A stretch of DNA of 64,000 nucleotides from Cobetia sp. cqz5-12 (GCF_016495405.1 NZ_CP044522.1:2323876-2387875), one strand, 5' to 3'. Counted from the first letter of the stretch, positions 17,085-25,646 are shown. The notes: generated by a model not told the origin, from the letters alone. Numbers and translations: made by a program.

Positions 17085-17792
17085 ATGCGCAACATCATCA
17101 GCTCGGCCGTGCTGGGCGGCCTGCTGGCCGTGGGGATGGTCTGGAGTGGCAGCTATCTCAAGCAGGCCGCACAGGTGTGGGAATCTTCCAGCCGCGTAGT
17201 GACCGTCAAGGGACTTGCGGAGCGTGAGGTCAAGGCCGATCTGGCCCTCTGGCCGCTGCATTTCAGCGTCAATGCCAATCAGCTGACCGGACTTCACGAA
17301 GCGCTGGCCAATGATGAGCGCAAGATTCGCGCCTTTCTCACCGCACAGGGCTTCCCCGCCGACCAGGTCAGCGTGACCTCTCCTCAGGTGACTGACCTCT
17401 ACGCCAACAGCTACAACGCCCAGCGCCCGGATGAGCGCTATCGCGCCGAAGCCACGGTGCTGGTGCGCTCGCCCAAGGTCGACCTCGTCAAGCGGAGTGC
17501 CTCACTGACCGGTGAGCTGGTACGTGAAGGCATCCTGCTCTCGGCTGACTATGCCTATCGCACCGAATTCCTGTTCACGGGACTTGAAGCCATCAAGCCC
17601 GACATGATCGCGGCCGCGACCGCGGATGCCCGGCGCGCCGCCCAGCAGTTCGCGGAGGATTCCGGCAGCACGGTCGGCCACATCAAGCATGCCAGCCAGG
17701 GCTATTTCTCGATCTCGGATCTCGACAGCTACACCCCCGACATCAAGAAAATCAGAGTCGTAACCACCATCGACTACACCTTGAGCCACTGA
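17085..17792 (+). CDS. SIMPL domain-containing protein (DUF541)
   Basis: About 235 residues with one N-terminal hydrophobic segment (residues 4-22) that is a signal anchor or signal peptide, then a SIMPL domain (RVVTVKGLAEREVKADLALWPLHF) of the periplasmic oxidative-stress-defence/YggE-like group. Biochemical role of the family is not settled. AGGGA precedes the ATG. Confidence 0.9.
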   Translation: MRNIISSAVLGGLLAVGMVWSGSYLKQAAQVWESSSRVVTVKGLAEREVKADLALWPLHFSVNANQLTGLHEALANDERKIRAFLTAQGFPADQVSVTSPQVTDLYANSYNAQRPDERYRAEATVLVRSPKVDLVKRSASLTGELVREGILLSADYAYRTEFLFTGLEAIKPDMIAAATADARRAAQQFAEDSGSTVGHIKHASQGYFSISDLDSYTPDIKKIRVVTTIDYTLSH

Positions 17793-17833
17793 TCACCTCT
17801 CGCCAGCCCCCTTCTTCGCCACATGGAGCCCCC

Positions 17834-18136
17834 ATGACCGACACCCCGCTGAGCAAGACCCAGACGAGCTTCTATCGACGCCTGTTCGTGGCCCACCTCA
17901 TTGCGCATGACATCGCCAGCGTACCGGCCATCATCGCCGCCACTGGCATGCCGCGGCGTACCGCCCAGGACACCATCACCGCCCTGGGTGAGCTCGAGAT
18001 CGTCTGTGAATTCCAGCGCGAGGAAGGCCAGCGCAACAATATCGGCCACTACGTGATTCGTGACTGGGGACCGATCAATGCGCAATGGGTGGCCGACAAC
18101 GCCGAGCGTCTGCAGAAGGCGCTGGGCTATGCGTGA
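17834..18136 (+). CDS. Small winged-helix DNA-binding protein
   Basis: Protein of 100 residues, predicted cytoplasmic. A helix-turn-helix is visible at about 30-55 (VPAIIAATGMPRRTAQDTITALGELEIV) followed by a short wing (EFQREEGQRNNIGHYVIRDWG). GGAG lies before the ATG, and it follows the SIMPL gene by 41 bases. It resembles small proteobacterial winged-helix proteins of unknown target. Confidence 0.8.
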   Translation: MTDTPLSKTQTSFYRRLFVAHLIAHDIASVPAIIAATGMPRRTAQDTITALGELEIVCEFQREEGQRNNIGHYVIRDWGPINAQWVADNAERLQKALGYA

Positions 18137-18285
18137 GGGCGCAAGCCTGGCTCGAACAACCAAATTCGGGAAACGACGGTCGAAGAACGAGAGTCGAGAG
18201 ATGAGGATCGAGAAGTGAAGGGCGAGAGATGACTTACAAGAATCAGCTTTCAAGATTCAGCTCTCAAGAATGAGCTCTCAAGCAT

Positions 18286-18313
18286 GAGACCTGAAGCATG
18301 AGACCTGAAGCAT
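18286..18313 (+). repeat. 14-bp tandem duplication
   Basis: GAGACCTGAAGCAT occurs twice perfectly. It ends a stretch (18160-18313) of degenerate purine-rich repeats, including GAGAGTCGAGAGATGAG-like and CAGCTCTCAAGAATGAGC-like units. Confidence 0.85.
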
Positions 18314-18325
18314 GATGGATGCCCC

Positions 18326-18628
18326 ATGACGGCCGAGATTCTGGGCAGTGCCGTTCAGCATGGCGCGATCGCCGTGCTGATCCAGCTGGCGCTATGGCCG
18401 CTGTTTGGCGTGTGGTCGGCAGGGGCCATCGCCGTGGCCCTGTTTCTGGGCCGCGAGATTGCTCAGCATGAATACAAGGGCGATGGCCCCAAGGCAGAAA
18501 GCTGGGACTACGGCCTGCTGCAACACTGGAATCTGGATTCCTGTCTCGATGTTGCCCTGCCGCTGCTCTGCTGTGTGAGCCTGGCCAGCACGGTCTGGGC
18601 ACTCAGGCGCTACCTGGCCCGAGCATGA
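18326..18628 (+). CDS. Small hypothetical membrane protein
   Basis: Protein of 100 residues with probably two to three hydrophobic segments (residues 10-45 and 73-95) around a polar loop containing GREIAQHEYKGDGPKAESWDYG. I do not recognise a function. The start ATG at 18326 lies directly after a repeat tract, with no strong ribosome binding site. Coding character (codon use, hydrophobic periodicity) supports it as a real gene. Confidence 0.6.
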   Translation: MTAEILGSAVQHGAIAVLIQLALWPLFGVWSAGAIAVALFLGREIAQHEYKGDGPKAESWDYGLLQHWNLDSCLDVALPLLCCVSLASTVWALRRYLARA

Positions 18629-18934
18629 TCCTGCGCCCGCCTTGCGACTGAGAGAGTCGCGCACTTCAAGGCGAAAAGTGAACGTCGTCAAAAGTGAAAA
18701 GTGAAAAGTGAAAAGTGAAAAACCTGCGCAGTCTTCTCTGAACGGCTCCCCTTCCCCAGCGCTGCGCTCTACCCTTCCTTGCCCTGCGCGTTTTCATGTC
18801 TTTGGAGTCTGCCTGGCTGTCTAACCAGCTGTCTCGTTAGCTCTGCGCTTGCCTGCCTCTTGGCCACATCTGGCCTGCTTTTCACCTCAACACTGCGCAA
18901 CGATATTCACTGAAGAGCGTTGCCTCAAGCATCA
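18629..18934. other. Intergenic region with a heptamer repeat
   Basis: No gene supported. A short GCGACT/AGTCGC hairpin (18644-18660) lies just after the preceding gene, then the AAAAGTG repeat at 18690-18722. Confidence 0.5.
18690..18722 (+). repeat. AAAAGTG tandem heptamers
   Basis: Four perfect AAAAGTG units plus a partial fifth; one more degenerate unit lies just upstream. A-rich, unlike the surrounding high-GC DNA. Confidence 0.92.
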
Positions 18935-19315
18935 TCAGCCAACGGCAATGCTGGTGACACTGCGCCGTGCGGCGCCCGACGCAGTGGCGGAAAGCGCTGT
19001 GGCGGAAGGCGCAGAGGCTGCGCGACGACGCAGTGGGTGTCGAGCGCGATCCTGCAGGTAGGCCGAGAGCGTTTCCGGGCGAATGCCGGGATGCTGGAAG
19101 ACGTAATCCTCGGTGATGATCGACAGAAATTCAGCACTGCGTGCACCCGCGACCTCAAACCCGAGAATGAAATGGCGCGACTGAGAGACCTCGAAGCAAT
19201 AGTTCTCGGCGGCCACGGCGCAGGTCTGCACCACGTAGCCTCCGCCCAGCTGTTCTCTGAGGATGGATCGTTCGGGATTGAAGCGAGATGCCGTGTAAAT
19301 GTCTATGATTTTCAT
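18935..19315 (-). CDS. Hypothetical protein
   Basis: About 126 residues, starting MKIIDIYTASRFNPERS with GGGGGT five bases before the ATG. Residues 1-95 look like a normal folded protein (AENYCFEVSQSRHFILGFEVAG, EFLSIITEDYVFQHPGIRPETLSAYL). The last 30 are Arg/Ala/Ser-rich low complexity, which suggests the frame may run into non-coding or repeat-derived DNA. No family recognised. Isolated between repeat-rich spacers. Confidence 0.5.
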   Translation of the reverse strand: MKIIDIYTASRFNPERSILREQLGGGYVVQTCAVAAENYCFEVSQSRHFILGFEVAGARSAEFLSIITEDYVFQHPGIRPETLSAYLQDRARHPLRRRAASAPSATALSATASGAARRSVTSIAVG

Positions 19316-19823
19316 TATCACCCCCAATATCGACTGGCGCAGTATATACGAAAACTCTAATACTTACATGCTTAGAGAACTCATCCTTCCTGCCGTGGCC
19401 TTCGAACCGGCAGTCAATTGATCCAGATCAACTCAAGCAGCAGCGCTTTCAGTACCAGAGGTCAGTGGCATCTGCATGGACCACCGCTCAAGGGATGTCA
19501 CATGCCGAGTCGCAACGGATCAGAGCACCACTTTGCGCCAGAACTTCAGAACAGAGCTTTAGAAAAGGGACTTCAGATAAGAGCTTTCGCGAGCCCTGCG
19601 CTGACTGAAATGAGTCGCCAGGAAGGTGGGCAATACGAACCGAAGACGAAAAACGGGAGGCAGACTGGTTGTCGAGAGAACGGAAATGAGGAGCGGAGAA
19701 TGGACAGAAGCGTGGAGAATGATGATCGAGAGCAGAGAGTGAGTCGTGATGAGACAGGCATCTTTTCGACATGCAAGAACGCAAAAAGGCCATCCGTTTC
19801 CGGATGGCCTTTTCACTTGAATC
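19316..19823. other. Intergenic region before tRNA-Pro
   Basis: No convincing gene. Purine-rich degenerate repeats (GAGAATGG, GAGCGGAGAA, CGAGAGCAGAGAG) occupy about 19660-19760 and the tRNA terminator lies at its right end. Open frames across it run into the tRNA or lack coding character. Confidence 0.5.
19783..19813 (-). terminator. Terminator of tRNA-Pro
   Basis: On the minus strand AAAAGGCCATCCG pairs perfectly with CGGATGGCCTTTT around a GAAA tetraloop and ends in a T tract, 10 bases beyond the tRNA 3' end. Confidence 0.92.
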
Positions 19824-19900
19824 TGGTCGGGACGACAGGATTCGAACCTGCGACCTCTGCAACCCCATTGCAGCGCGCTACCAAGCTGCGCCACGTCCCG
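19824..19900 (-). tRNA. tRNA-Pro (anticodon GGG)
   Basis: 77 bases including an encoded CCA. Acceptor stem CGGGACG/CGTCCCG with A73; D arm GCGC-AGCTTGGTA-GCGC; anticodon stem CTGCA/TGCAG around ATGGGGT, giving anticodon GGG; TpsiC arm GCAGG-TTCGAAT-CCTGT. All stems pair. It decodes CCC and CCU. Confidence 0.98.
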
Positions 19901-20144
19901 ACTGTGTCTGGAAGAGCTTCCCCCTCAAGACGAGACGTAATGTACCGCATTGATCTCAAAAAGAAAAGCAGGAATCTCACATTTCTTTACCTGCGTCGTG
20001 ATCTGGTATCGCAGTGACGCCTGAATCCACCGTCAGCATTGCAAAATGTCCGGGTGCGACGCATGTTCATGAGGCAGGCATTCATTGCGCACCTTCGAAT
20101 GCAACGCCCCATGAACGACAATCCTCCAGAGGAGTTCGCGACCG

Positions 20145-20414
20145 ATGATCCAATTCACGCTTACGACCACGCTCAAGGGCGGCACCAGTGTCAGCGGAGA
20201 CCCCATCAAGATCAGCGCCGACAGCGCCCCTGCCGCGGGCAGCCAGATCACCAAGGGGCAATGGCCGGCACTCGATGCCCTGTCACCCAACTTTCCGGTG
20301 ACAGTGACGGGAGTCGAAGAGGACGACGATGGCAACACCCTGGTGCGCCTTAAGGAAGCCGACAGCCCTGATGCCAACGACCCCGACAGCTACCGCTACA
20401 CGCCCTGGAAGTAA
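20145..20414 (+). CDS. Small acidic hypothetical protein
   Basis: Protein of 89 residues, acidic, no signal peptide or membrane segment, ending in EADSPDANDPDSYRYTPWK. GAGGAG lies before ATG 20145. The composition (alternating beta-type TLTTTLKGGTSV, VTVTGVEEDDDGNTLVRL) suggests a small beta-rich domain. No family recognised; likely a conserved small protein of related genera. Confidence 0.6.
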   Translation: MIQFTLTTTLKGGTSVSGDPIKISADSAPAAGSQITKGQWPALDALSPNFPVTVTGVEEDDDGNTLVRLKEADSPDANDPDSYRYTPWK

Positions 20415-20480
20415 GCGGGCGGCGGCGTAGATCAGTGGGAAGACATCAGGGGGTATCGCGCCAGCGTCGAACAGGCAATA

Positions 20481-20501
20481 TATTGCGCATTAGGCGCAAT
20501 A
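20481..20501. promoter_or_regulatory. 8-bp inverted repeat upstream of diguanylate cyclase
   Basis: TATTGCGC pairs with GCGCAATA around a five-base centre. A third ATTGCG copy follows at 20514. No T tract, so an operator is as likely as a terminator of the preceding gene. Confidence 0.45.
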
Positions 20502-20682
20502 CCGCCTCATGTTATTGCGAACAATGAGAAATAAGGCATTTTCTGACCCTCGCTACGTTAGCATAGGGTTTGCGTACCTTTCGTTGGCTCTGGTGAGCTG
20601 TGGCTGATGATGAGGTGGTGTATCATCCAGCCTTTCCCGGTTGGTACCTGGCGTGCACTGACATCCCGATGCCCGAGGTCAT

Positions 20683-21786
20683 ATGGTCAGCCCATTGAAA
20701 TTGATAGTTACCTCCTGGCGTTGGCTGGTCGGCAAGACCGGCTCCGCCCGCGAGATACTCCATCATGGCTTTCTCGTTTCCGCATTCTTCATCGGGTTGA
20801 TTTCGGCCCTCTTCAATTCCCTGCTGGACCTCACCCTGCCGGCGTACAACATCGTGCTGGTCATCACCAGCGCGTTCATCGCCCTGATGTGGTATCGCTC
20901 GCGCTTTCATGGTGAGTTCAAACGCATGGCCTGGCTGTTCTGTGCGCTGGTCACCTTCGTGATGCTGCCCGGCAACTGGCTGTTCAATCATGGCGCGACC
21001 GGCCCGACCCTGCTGTTCTACCTGATGGCGTCGGCCTATGTGCTGGCGGTTCTGCCCGCCAATCCCAAACGCCGAGGCATCATCATCATCGGCCTGATGT
21101 TCATGCCCTGGGCACTGCTGGCCTTTGAACACGCCAGGCCGGGGCTGGTCAGCGGCTATGCCTCCGAAGGCATGCGTTTTCTCGACATGGGCTTCAGCTA
21201 CACGCTGGCCTTCGGGCTGCTCAGCGTGGTGATCGCAGGCTACGCCCGACGCATCCATGAAGAGCGCGATATCGCCAATGCCTATGCGGCGCGGCTCGAG
21301 CGCCTCAACCTGCTGGATAGCCTGACCGGTCTCTACAATCACCGTGCCATCCACGAACAGGCCGAAGCCTGGATCAGACGTTCGCAAAGTTCCTGTCTGC
21401 TGATCTGTGATCTGGATCACTTCAAGATGATCAATGACAACCACGGGCATCCGTATGGCGACAAGGTACTGGAAGAGTTCTCACGCCATGTCAGCCAGCT
21501 GACGCAGGAGCTCTCGGGAGAAGCGGGACGCTATGGCGGCGAGGAGTTCATGATCCTGATCCCCGGCACCCTGGCGACGGCTCGCCAGTTCGACAGATGC
21601 CTGCGCGAGCGCTGCGAAGCCTCGCCCCTGCTGCATGGCGTGATCCTCTTCAGCACCGGCGCCAGCGAACTGCACGCCGACGACACCCTGTCGAGCTGGG
21701 TCAAGCGCAGCGATGACGCCCTCTACCACGCCAAGGAAAATGGCCGAGGCCGCCTCATGGTCGACAAGGACCTGAGCATCATCTGA
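20683..21786 (+). CDS. Membrane diguanylate cyclase (GGDEF)
   Basis: Protein of 367 residues that makes cyclic di-GMP. Residues 1-195 hold about six membrane helices, with no recognised extracytoplasmic sensor. A short linker (ARRIHEERDIANAYAARLERLNL) leads to a complete GGDEF domain: DSLTGLYNHR start, DLDHFKMINDNHGHPYGD metal and base site, and an intact signature RYGGEEF. GAGG lies close before the ATG. No obvious RxxD inhibitory site is seen immediately before the signature. It ends at a strong bidirectional terminator facing the yaeQ-type gene. Confidence 0.93.
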   Translation: MVSPLKLIVTSWRWLVGKTGSAREILHHGFLVSAFFIGLISALFNSLLDLTLPAYNIVLVITSAFIALMWYRSRFHGEFKRMAWLFCALVTFVMLPGNWLFNHGATGPTLLFYLMASAYVLAVLPANPKRRGIIIIGLMFMPWALLAFEHARPGLVSGYASEGMRFLDMGFSYTLAFGLLSVVIAGYARRIHEERDIANAYAARLERLNLLDSLTGLYNHRAIHEQAEAWIRRSQSSCLLICDLDHFKMINDNHGHPYGDKVLEEFSRHVSQLTQELSGEAGRYGGEEFMILIPGTLATARQFDRCLRERCEASPLLHGVILFSTGASELHADDTLSSWVKRSDDALYHAKENGRGRLMVDKDLSII

Positions 21787-21791
21787 GCCCC

Positions 21792-21840
21792 CCAACGACA
21801 ACGCCCCCGCAAGCAATGCTTGCGGGGGCGTTGTCGTTGG
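21792..21840. terminator. Bidirectional terminator (24-bp perfect inverted repeat)
   Basis: Arms 21792-21815 and 21817-21840 are exact complements with a single central base. It lies between the ends of the convergent cyclase and YaeQ genes. GC-rich in the middle and A/T-flanked; it can serve both strands. Confidence 0.88.
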
Positions 21841-21864
21841 GGCCGGATACGAGGCTGATATCCC

Positions 21865-22404
21865 TCAGCGCTCGCCTTTCAGCCACTCGAGGTTGATCTC
21901 GTGCTGGCCGTTGTCATCGGTGATGAAGATGGTGCCTTCGGAGATCATCACGGTCCACTTGATGTTGCGTGGCAGCGACTCGGTGATGGCGTCCAGCGAC
22001 CCTTCCGGCACGGCCGCGATGCTCAGGTTGGAGAGCCCCGCCACTGCCGGCACGACCTTGGTTTCCCACACGCGCAGACTGCCATAGGCCAGCAACGAAG
22101 TACGCTCGGTGCGTCGCGAGCACCAGGTCAGGCGCTCGGCATCCGGCTGACCGACTTCGATCCAGTGCAGGACGCGGCCATCGAGGCTCTTTTCCCACAG
22201 CGCCGGCTCATCGACATCGGATAGACCACGACCAAACGCGATGTTCTCGCTGTACCACAGGGCGTGGCCCAGCAGGCGCACGCAGAGACGCAACTCGGTT
22301 TCGGAGGGGTGACGAGCCACCGTGAAACGCAGGGTCTCGTAGACGCCGCGATCCAGGTCGGTCAGCGACAGATCCACCTTGTAAGGCGTGGAAGACAGGG
22401 CCAT
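21865..22404 (-). CDS. yaeQ: YaeQ family protein
   Basis: Protein of 179 residues, starting MALSSTPYKVDLSLTDLDRGVYE, the usual YaeQ N-terminus. Family structures show a modified PD-(D/E)xK nuclease-like fold, but no activity is established. A frame extending to 22512 adds non-family sequence, so the start is set at 22404, with AAGAGA upstream. C-terminus includes GTIFITDDNGQHEINLEWL. Confidence 0.93.
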   Translation of the reverse strand: MALSSTPYKVDLSLTDLDRGVYETLRFTVARHPSETELRLCVRLLGHALWYSENIAFGRGLSDVDEPALWEKSLDGRVLHWIEVGQPDAERLTWCSRRTERTSLLAYGSLRVWETKVVPAVAGLSNLSIAAVPEGSLDAITESLPRNIKWTVMISEGTIFITDDNGQHEINLEWLKGER

Positions 22405-22586
22405 GAAAATCTCTTCTTGAAAAGACAAACGTCTTGGAAAGGCAATGGCGGGAAGTTGCTTTCCCGGTAAAGCACCATGCTCCTCGACTGAACCACGCGC
22501 GTGACAGTGCAAGCGCGTGGGTGCGGAGCGCAGAGTCTACCCTAGCCGAGCCCTGAACGCCCGACTCCTGCCTGGCATGCCCGCCC

Positions 22587-23837
22587 TCAGGCGAGGTGAC
22601 GCGCCACCAGGGCATCGATGGCATCGATATCGCTCAGGCTGTCGCGCGCCATGATCAGCTCACGCCCGAGCGCCAGCGCACGACGTTCGGCACGCGCACG
22701 GGTGGTCTCATCGCTGATGGATTCAAGTTCCAGAATATGCGCGAGCCCGATGGTGCGGCGAATCAGCTCACAGCCGGCGTAGCCGAGCGCATCACGCAGC
22801 ATGCGAGACAACAGACGCTCTGCCACGCCCGGCGCAGCGAAGCTGGCATCTGGCGTCAGCGCGGCCTGCTCGCGATACTCGCGGGCAAAGCGCTCCCAAC
22901 TGGTGACCGCCTGGGCGCGCAGCTGCGCCACGTAGTCACGCTTGTTGCCCTGCTCTCCGTCAAGCTCAGTGTGCGCACAGGCCGCCAGCCACAGTGCTGC
23001 CAGCCAGCTGCCGATATCGAAACCTGCCGGTCCGAAGAAGCCGAATTCCGGATCGATGACCTTGGTGCTGTCTTCCCGCACGAAGATCGAACCGGCATGC
23101 AGATCGCCATGCAGCAGTGCCTCGGGCGCGGACAGGAAACGCTGCTTGAGCTCGGCCACTTCGACCTTCAGGGCGGCGTCCTGCCACAGGGCTTCGGCAT
23201 CCGCGCGCAGCGCCGGATTGATGCTGTTGCGCTCGTGATCGCAGAACGGGTCCAGGAAGAACAGGTCTTCGGTGATCTTGCATTGATCGGGATTGGTGAA
23301 GCGTGCGACGCGAGACTTCTTGTCGTGGGCATCGAGTGCCAGATCACTGCTGCGATACAGGCTGGTGGCCAGAAAATGTCCCATCTGCTCGCCAAGCCGC
23401 GGCAGTGATGCACGCTCCAGGAAGGCATGACGCAGATTGCGGTGATCGCCGATATCTTCCATCACGATGGCCGAGCGAGACTCATCGAAGTGATAGAGCA
23501 CCGGCACCAGCTCAGGTGCGCAGTCGGCCTCGAACTGCAACGTTTCTGCCTCGATGCGCACACGCACCAGCGACAGCGGCCAGCTCTCACCGATGATGCG
23601 CACCCAGGGCAGTCCCTGCTTGACGATCACCGAGGCGGAGCGGTCCGGCGTGCAGACGCGATAGACATAGTTGATGTTGCCATCGCCGATCTCCTCGACC
23701 TGAAGCTCACTGGCCGCAGTGAAGGCAGGCAACTGATCGCCGACATGCTGGCGTGCGAAGGCGATGACATCGGCGTCATCCCGGAATTGATACTCGATGG
23801 AAGGTGCCTGGCTGGCGTGAGTGTCTTGAACGGTCAT
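22587..23837 (-). CDS. mtnK: S-methyl-5-thioribose kinase
   Basis: Methionine-salvage kinase of 416 residues that phosphorylates methylthioribose to methylthioribose-1-phosphate. Fold of the choline/aminoglycoside kinase type: N-lobe GDGNINYVYRV near 50, MEDIGDHRNLRH near 125, catalytic loop HGDLHAGSI near 240, and metal-binding DPEFGFFGPAGFDIG near 262, the family signature. No other salvage gene is in the window; the next gene in the same direction (YaeQ) is 182 bases away. The leader carries a hairpin and a possible 20-residue reading frame. The ATG has only a weak ribosome binding site. Confidence 0.95.
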   Translation of the reverse strand: MTVQDTHASQAPSIEYQFRDDADVIAFARQHVGDQLPAFTAASELQVEEIGDGNINYVYRVCTPDRSASVIVKQGLPWVRIIGESWPLSLVRVRIEAETLQFEADCAPELVPVLYHFDESRSAIVMEDIGDHRNLRHAFLERASLPRLGEQMGHFLATSLYRSSDLALDAHDKKSRVARFTNPDQCKITEDLFFLDPFCDHERNSINPALRADAEALWQDAALKVEVAELKQRFLSAPEALLHGDLHAGSIFVREDSTKVIDPEFGFFGPAGFDIGSWLAALWLAACAHTELDGEQGNKRDYVAQLRAQAVTSWERFAREYREQAALTPDASFAAPGVAERLLSRMLRDALGYAGCELIRRTIGLAHILELESISDETTRARAERRALALGRELIMARDSLSDIDAIDALVARHLA

Positions 23838-23871
23838 GGCAGGTCTCAGCGCGGAATCATGTAGCCGCCGC

Positions 23872-23913
23872 CCTGGACGCCCTCTCCAATGCAGGGTGAG
23901 GGAAGCATCCAGG
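23872..23913 (-). promoter_or_regulatory. Hairpin in the mtnK leader with a possible 20-codon upstream frame
   Basis: CCTGGA (minus strand, 23913-23908) pairs with TCCAGG (23877-23872) and an inner CCCTC pairs with GAGGG. A reading frame starts inside it (ATG 23908) and runs MLPSPCIGEGVQGGGYMIPR to a TGA ending at 23846, eight bases before the mtnK ATG. It also resembles dispersed CCCTC-loop-GAGGG elements found in many proteobacteria, so regulation is unproven. Confidence 0.4.
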
Positions 23914-23992
23914 CTCTCAGTTTATTCCAAAAAGAAATAAACAGGCGACCAGTTATAGCGAGAAGATGCCTGCAATGGCCACGAATGACAAG

Positions 23993-24026
23993 ACCTGCCG
24001 AGCGAGTTTCTCTCGACTCGGCAGGT
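23993..24026 (-). terminator. Hairpin after cardiolipin synthase gene
   Basis: ACCTGCCGAG pairs with CTCGGCAGGT (10 bp, 14-base loop), 25 bases after the cls stop. The T tract is poor. Confidence 0.55.
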
Positions 24027-24050
24027 AACGGACTCATTTTGCCGAAAGCG

Positions 24051-25478
24051 TCACTGGATAGGTGCCAGCAGATAGGCCGCCCGCGAGACCAGCTTGCGCC
24101 ACATCGGCCGGGCATCCAGCTCCTCGCAGCTGATCTCGCGACAATGACGGAAATCTTCCTCGAGCATGGCCTCGACCTCCGCCGCGAACTGGTGATCGGG
24201 CACGAAGGCGGTGACCTCGAAGTTCAGACGGAAGGAGCGATTGTCGAGATTGACGGTGCCGATGGTGGCCGTATGGCTGTCCATCAACATCACCTTCTGA
24301 TGCAGAAAGCCCGGTTGATAGCGGAAGACACGCACACCGGAGCGAATCATCTCGGACAGGAAGGAAAACGCCGACAGGAACACCAGCAGGTGATCAGGGC
24401 GCTCCGGAATCATCACTCGCACGTCCACCCCACGCAACGCCGCCAGCTTCAGAGCGTCCTGCACACCCTGGTCCGGCACGAAGTAAGGGCTGGTGATCCA
24501 GATACGGCTCACCGAGGAATGGATGGCCTGCTGGACCAGCAGGCTGGCCGTCTCACGACGGTCTGCCGGGCCAGACGGCACGATCACCACGTGCTGACAT
24601 TCTTCACAGCTGATACGTGGCTCCCATTCCAGTGACAGTACCTCGCCGGTCGCCCAGTGCCAGTCCTCCCAGAAGGCCTCCTGCAGCCCCATCACGCTGG
24701 GTCCTTCCAGCTTGAGGTGAGTATCGCGCCAGGCGCCGTAGCGTTCGGAATGGCCCAGGTACTCATTGCCCACATTCAGCCCGCCGACAAAGCCCACACG
24801 GCCATCGATGACGGTGATCTTGCGGTGATTGCGGAAGTTGATCTGGAAGCGGTGACGCCAGCCACGCGAGGAATTGAAGGCACTCACCTCACAGCCGGAT
24901 TCGATCAGATCCTTCAGATAGCCATCCGGCAGCTTGCGTGAGCCTATCTCGTCATACAGGAAGCAGACCCGCACGCCACGCTCAGCACGCTTCATCAATG
25001 CCTGCTTGAGCCGCACACCGAGTTCATCATTTCGCACGATGAAGAACTGGATGAGGATGTAGTCCTCGGCGGCCTTGATGGCCGCGAACAGGGCGTCGAA
25101 GGTCTCTTCGCCATTGATCAGCAGCCTGGCACGATTGCCGGTGGTGACCGGCATCATCGCCAGACGCTCGATGGCATCCAGATGGGTGGGATTGCCGCCC
25201 AGCGGACGGGAAAGCCAGGGAGAAAGCTTGGGGCGGAAACGCATCAGCACGCGTCGCATGGTCGAGTCGCGTTCCTCGCGAGCACTGACATAGCCATAGA
25301 AACGGGGACGCCCGAATACCCAGTAAAGCGGCAGGGCGACATAGGGAAAGGTCAGCAGACACAGAATCCAGGCGATCGCACCCTGTGAGGTACGACTGGA
25401 CATCAGGGCCATGACGGCGGTCATCGCACCCAGAATGTGACTGCTCAACAGCAGAAAGCCAAGTAACCAGGCGGTCAT
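24051..25478 (-). CDS. cls: Cardiolipin synthase (phospholipase D family)
   Basis: Inner-membrane enzyme of 475 residues that joins two phosphatidylglycerols into cardiolipin. Two N-terminal membrane helices (residues 3-65) lead into PLYWVFGRPRF, then two phospholipase D HKD motifs: NHRKITVIDGRVGFVGG near 215 and LHQKVMLMDSHTATIGT near 395. ClsA-like length. Start at 25478 (MTAWLLGFLLL) has GGAG five bases upstream; a frame extending to 25589 has no membrane or family character. Confidence 0.94.
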   Translation of the reverse strand: MTAWLLGFLLLSSHILGAMTAVMALMSSRTSQGAIAWILCLLTFPYVALPLYWVFGRPRFYGYVSAREERDSTMRRVLMRFRPKLSPWLSRPLGGNPTHLDAIERLAMMPVTTGNRARLLINGEETFDALFAAIKAAEDYILIQFFIVRNDELGVRLKQALMKRAERGVRVCFLYDEIGSRKLPDGYLKDLIESGCEVSAFNSSRGWRHRFQINFRNHRKITVIDGRVGFVGGLNVGNEYLGHSERYGAWRDTHLKLEGPSVMGLQEAFWEDWHWATGEVLSLEWEPRISCEECQHVVIVPSGPADRRETASLLVQQAIHSSVSRIWITSPYFVPDQGVQDALKLAALRGVDVRVMIPERPDHLLVFLSAFSFLSEMIRSGVRVFRYQPGFLHQKVMLMDSHTATIGTVNLDNRSFRLNFEVTAFVPDHQFAAEVEAMLEEDFRHCREISCEELDARPMWRKLVSRAAYLLAPIQ

Positions 25479-25563
25479 TGCAGCTCCATTGCAGGCGTCA
25501 GGGTTGCCAGAGTATGCCACAGCAGTGCGCGCAACGATGCCATGACATCGACGGCACACAGAC

Positions 25564-25603
25564 GAAGACCCCCGCCGGCATATAATCACCGACGGGGGTC
25601 TTC
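25564..25603. terminator. Hairpin between fumarase and cls genes
   Basis: GAAGACCCCCG pairs with CGGGGGTCTTC around an 18-base AT-rich loop that contains TATAAT. It lies 44 bases after the fumarase stop. No T tract follows in the fumarase direction, so it is a weak terminator or a regulatory dyad. Confidence 0.5.
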
Positions 25604-25646
25604 AGATCATATCCACACGATATGACGGAGTTTCACGACAAGGCCA

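Noticed and set aside
18629..18934. CRISPR-like array at the heptamer repeats
   Set aside because: Units are 7 bp, directly adjacent, with no spacers and no cas genes.
19824..19900. tRNA-Pro as an integration site of a genomic island
   Set aside because: No integrase, no duplicated tRNA end and no mobile genes nearby.
19418..20017. 199-residue plus-strand frame across tRNA-Pro
   Set aside because: Runs through the tRNA and its terminator; spurious.
23838..24050. SAM or other riboswitch before mtnK
   Set aside because: The leader lacks the conserved cores of SAM riboswitch classes that I know; only a simple hairpin is seen.
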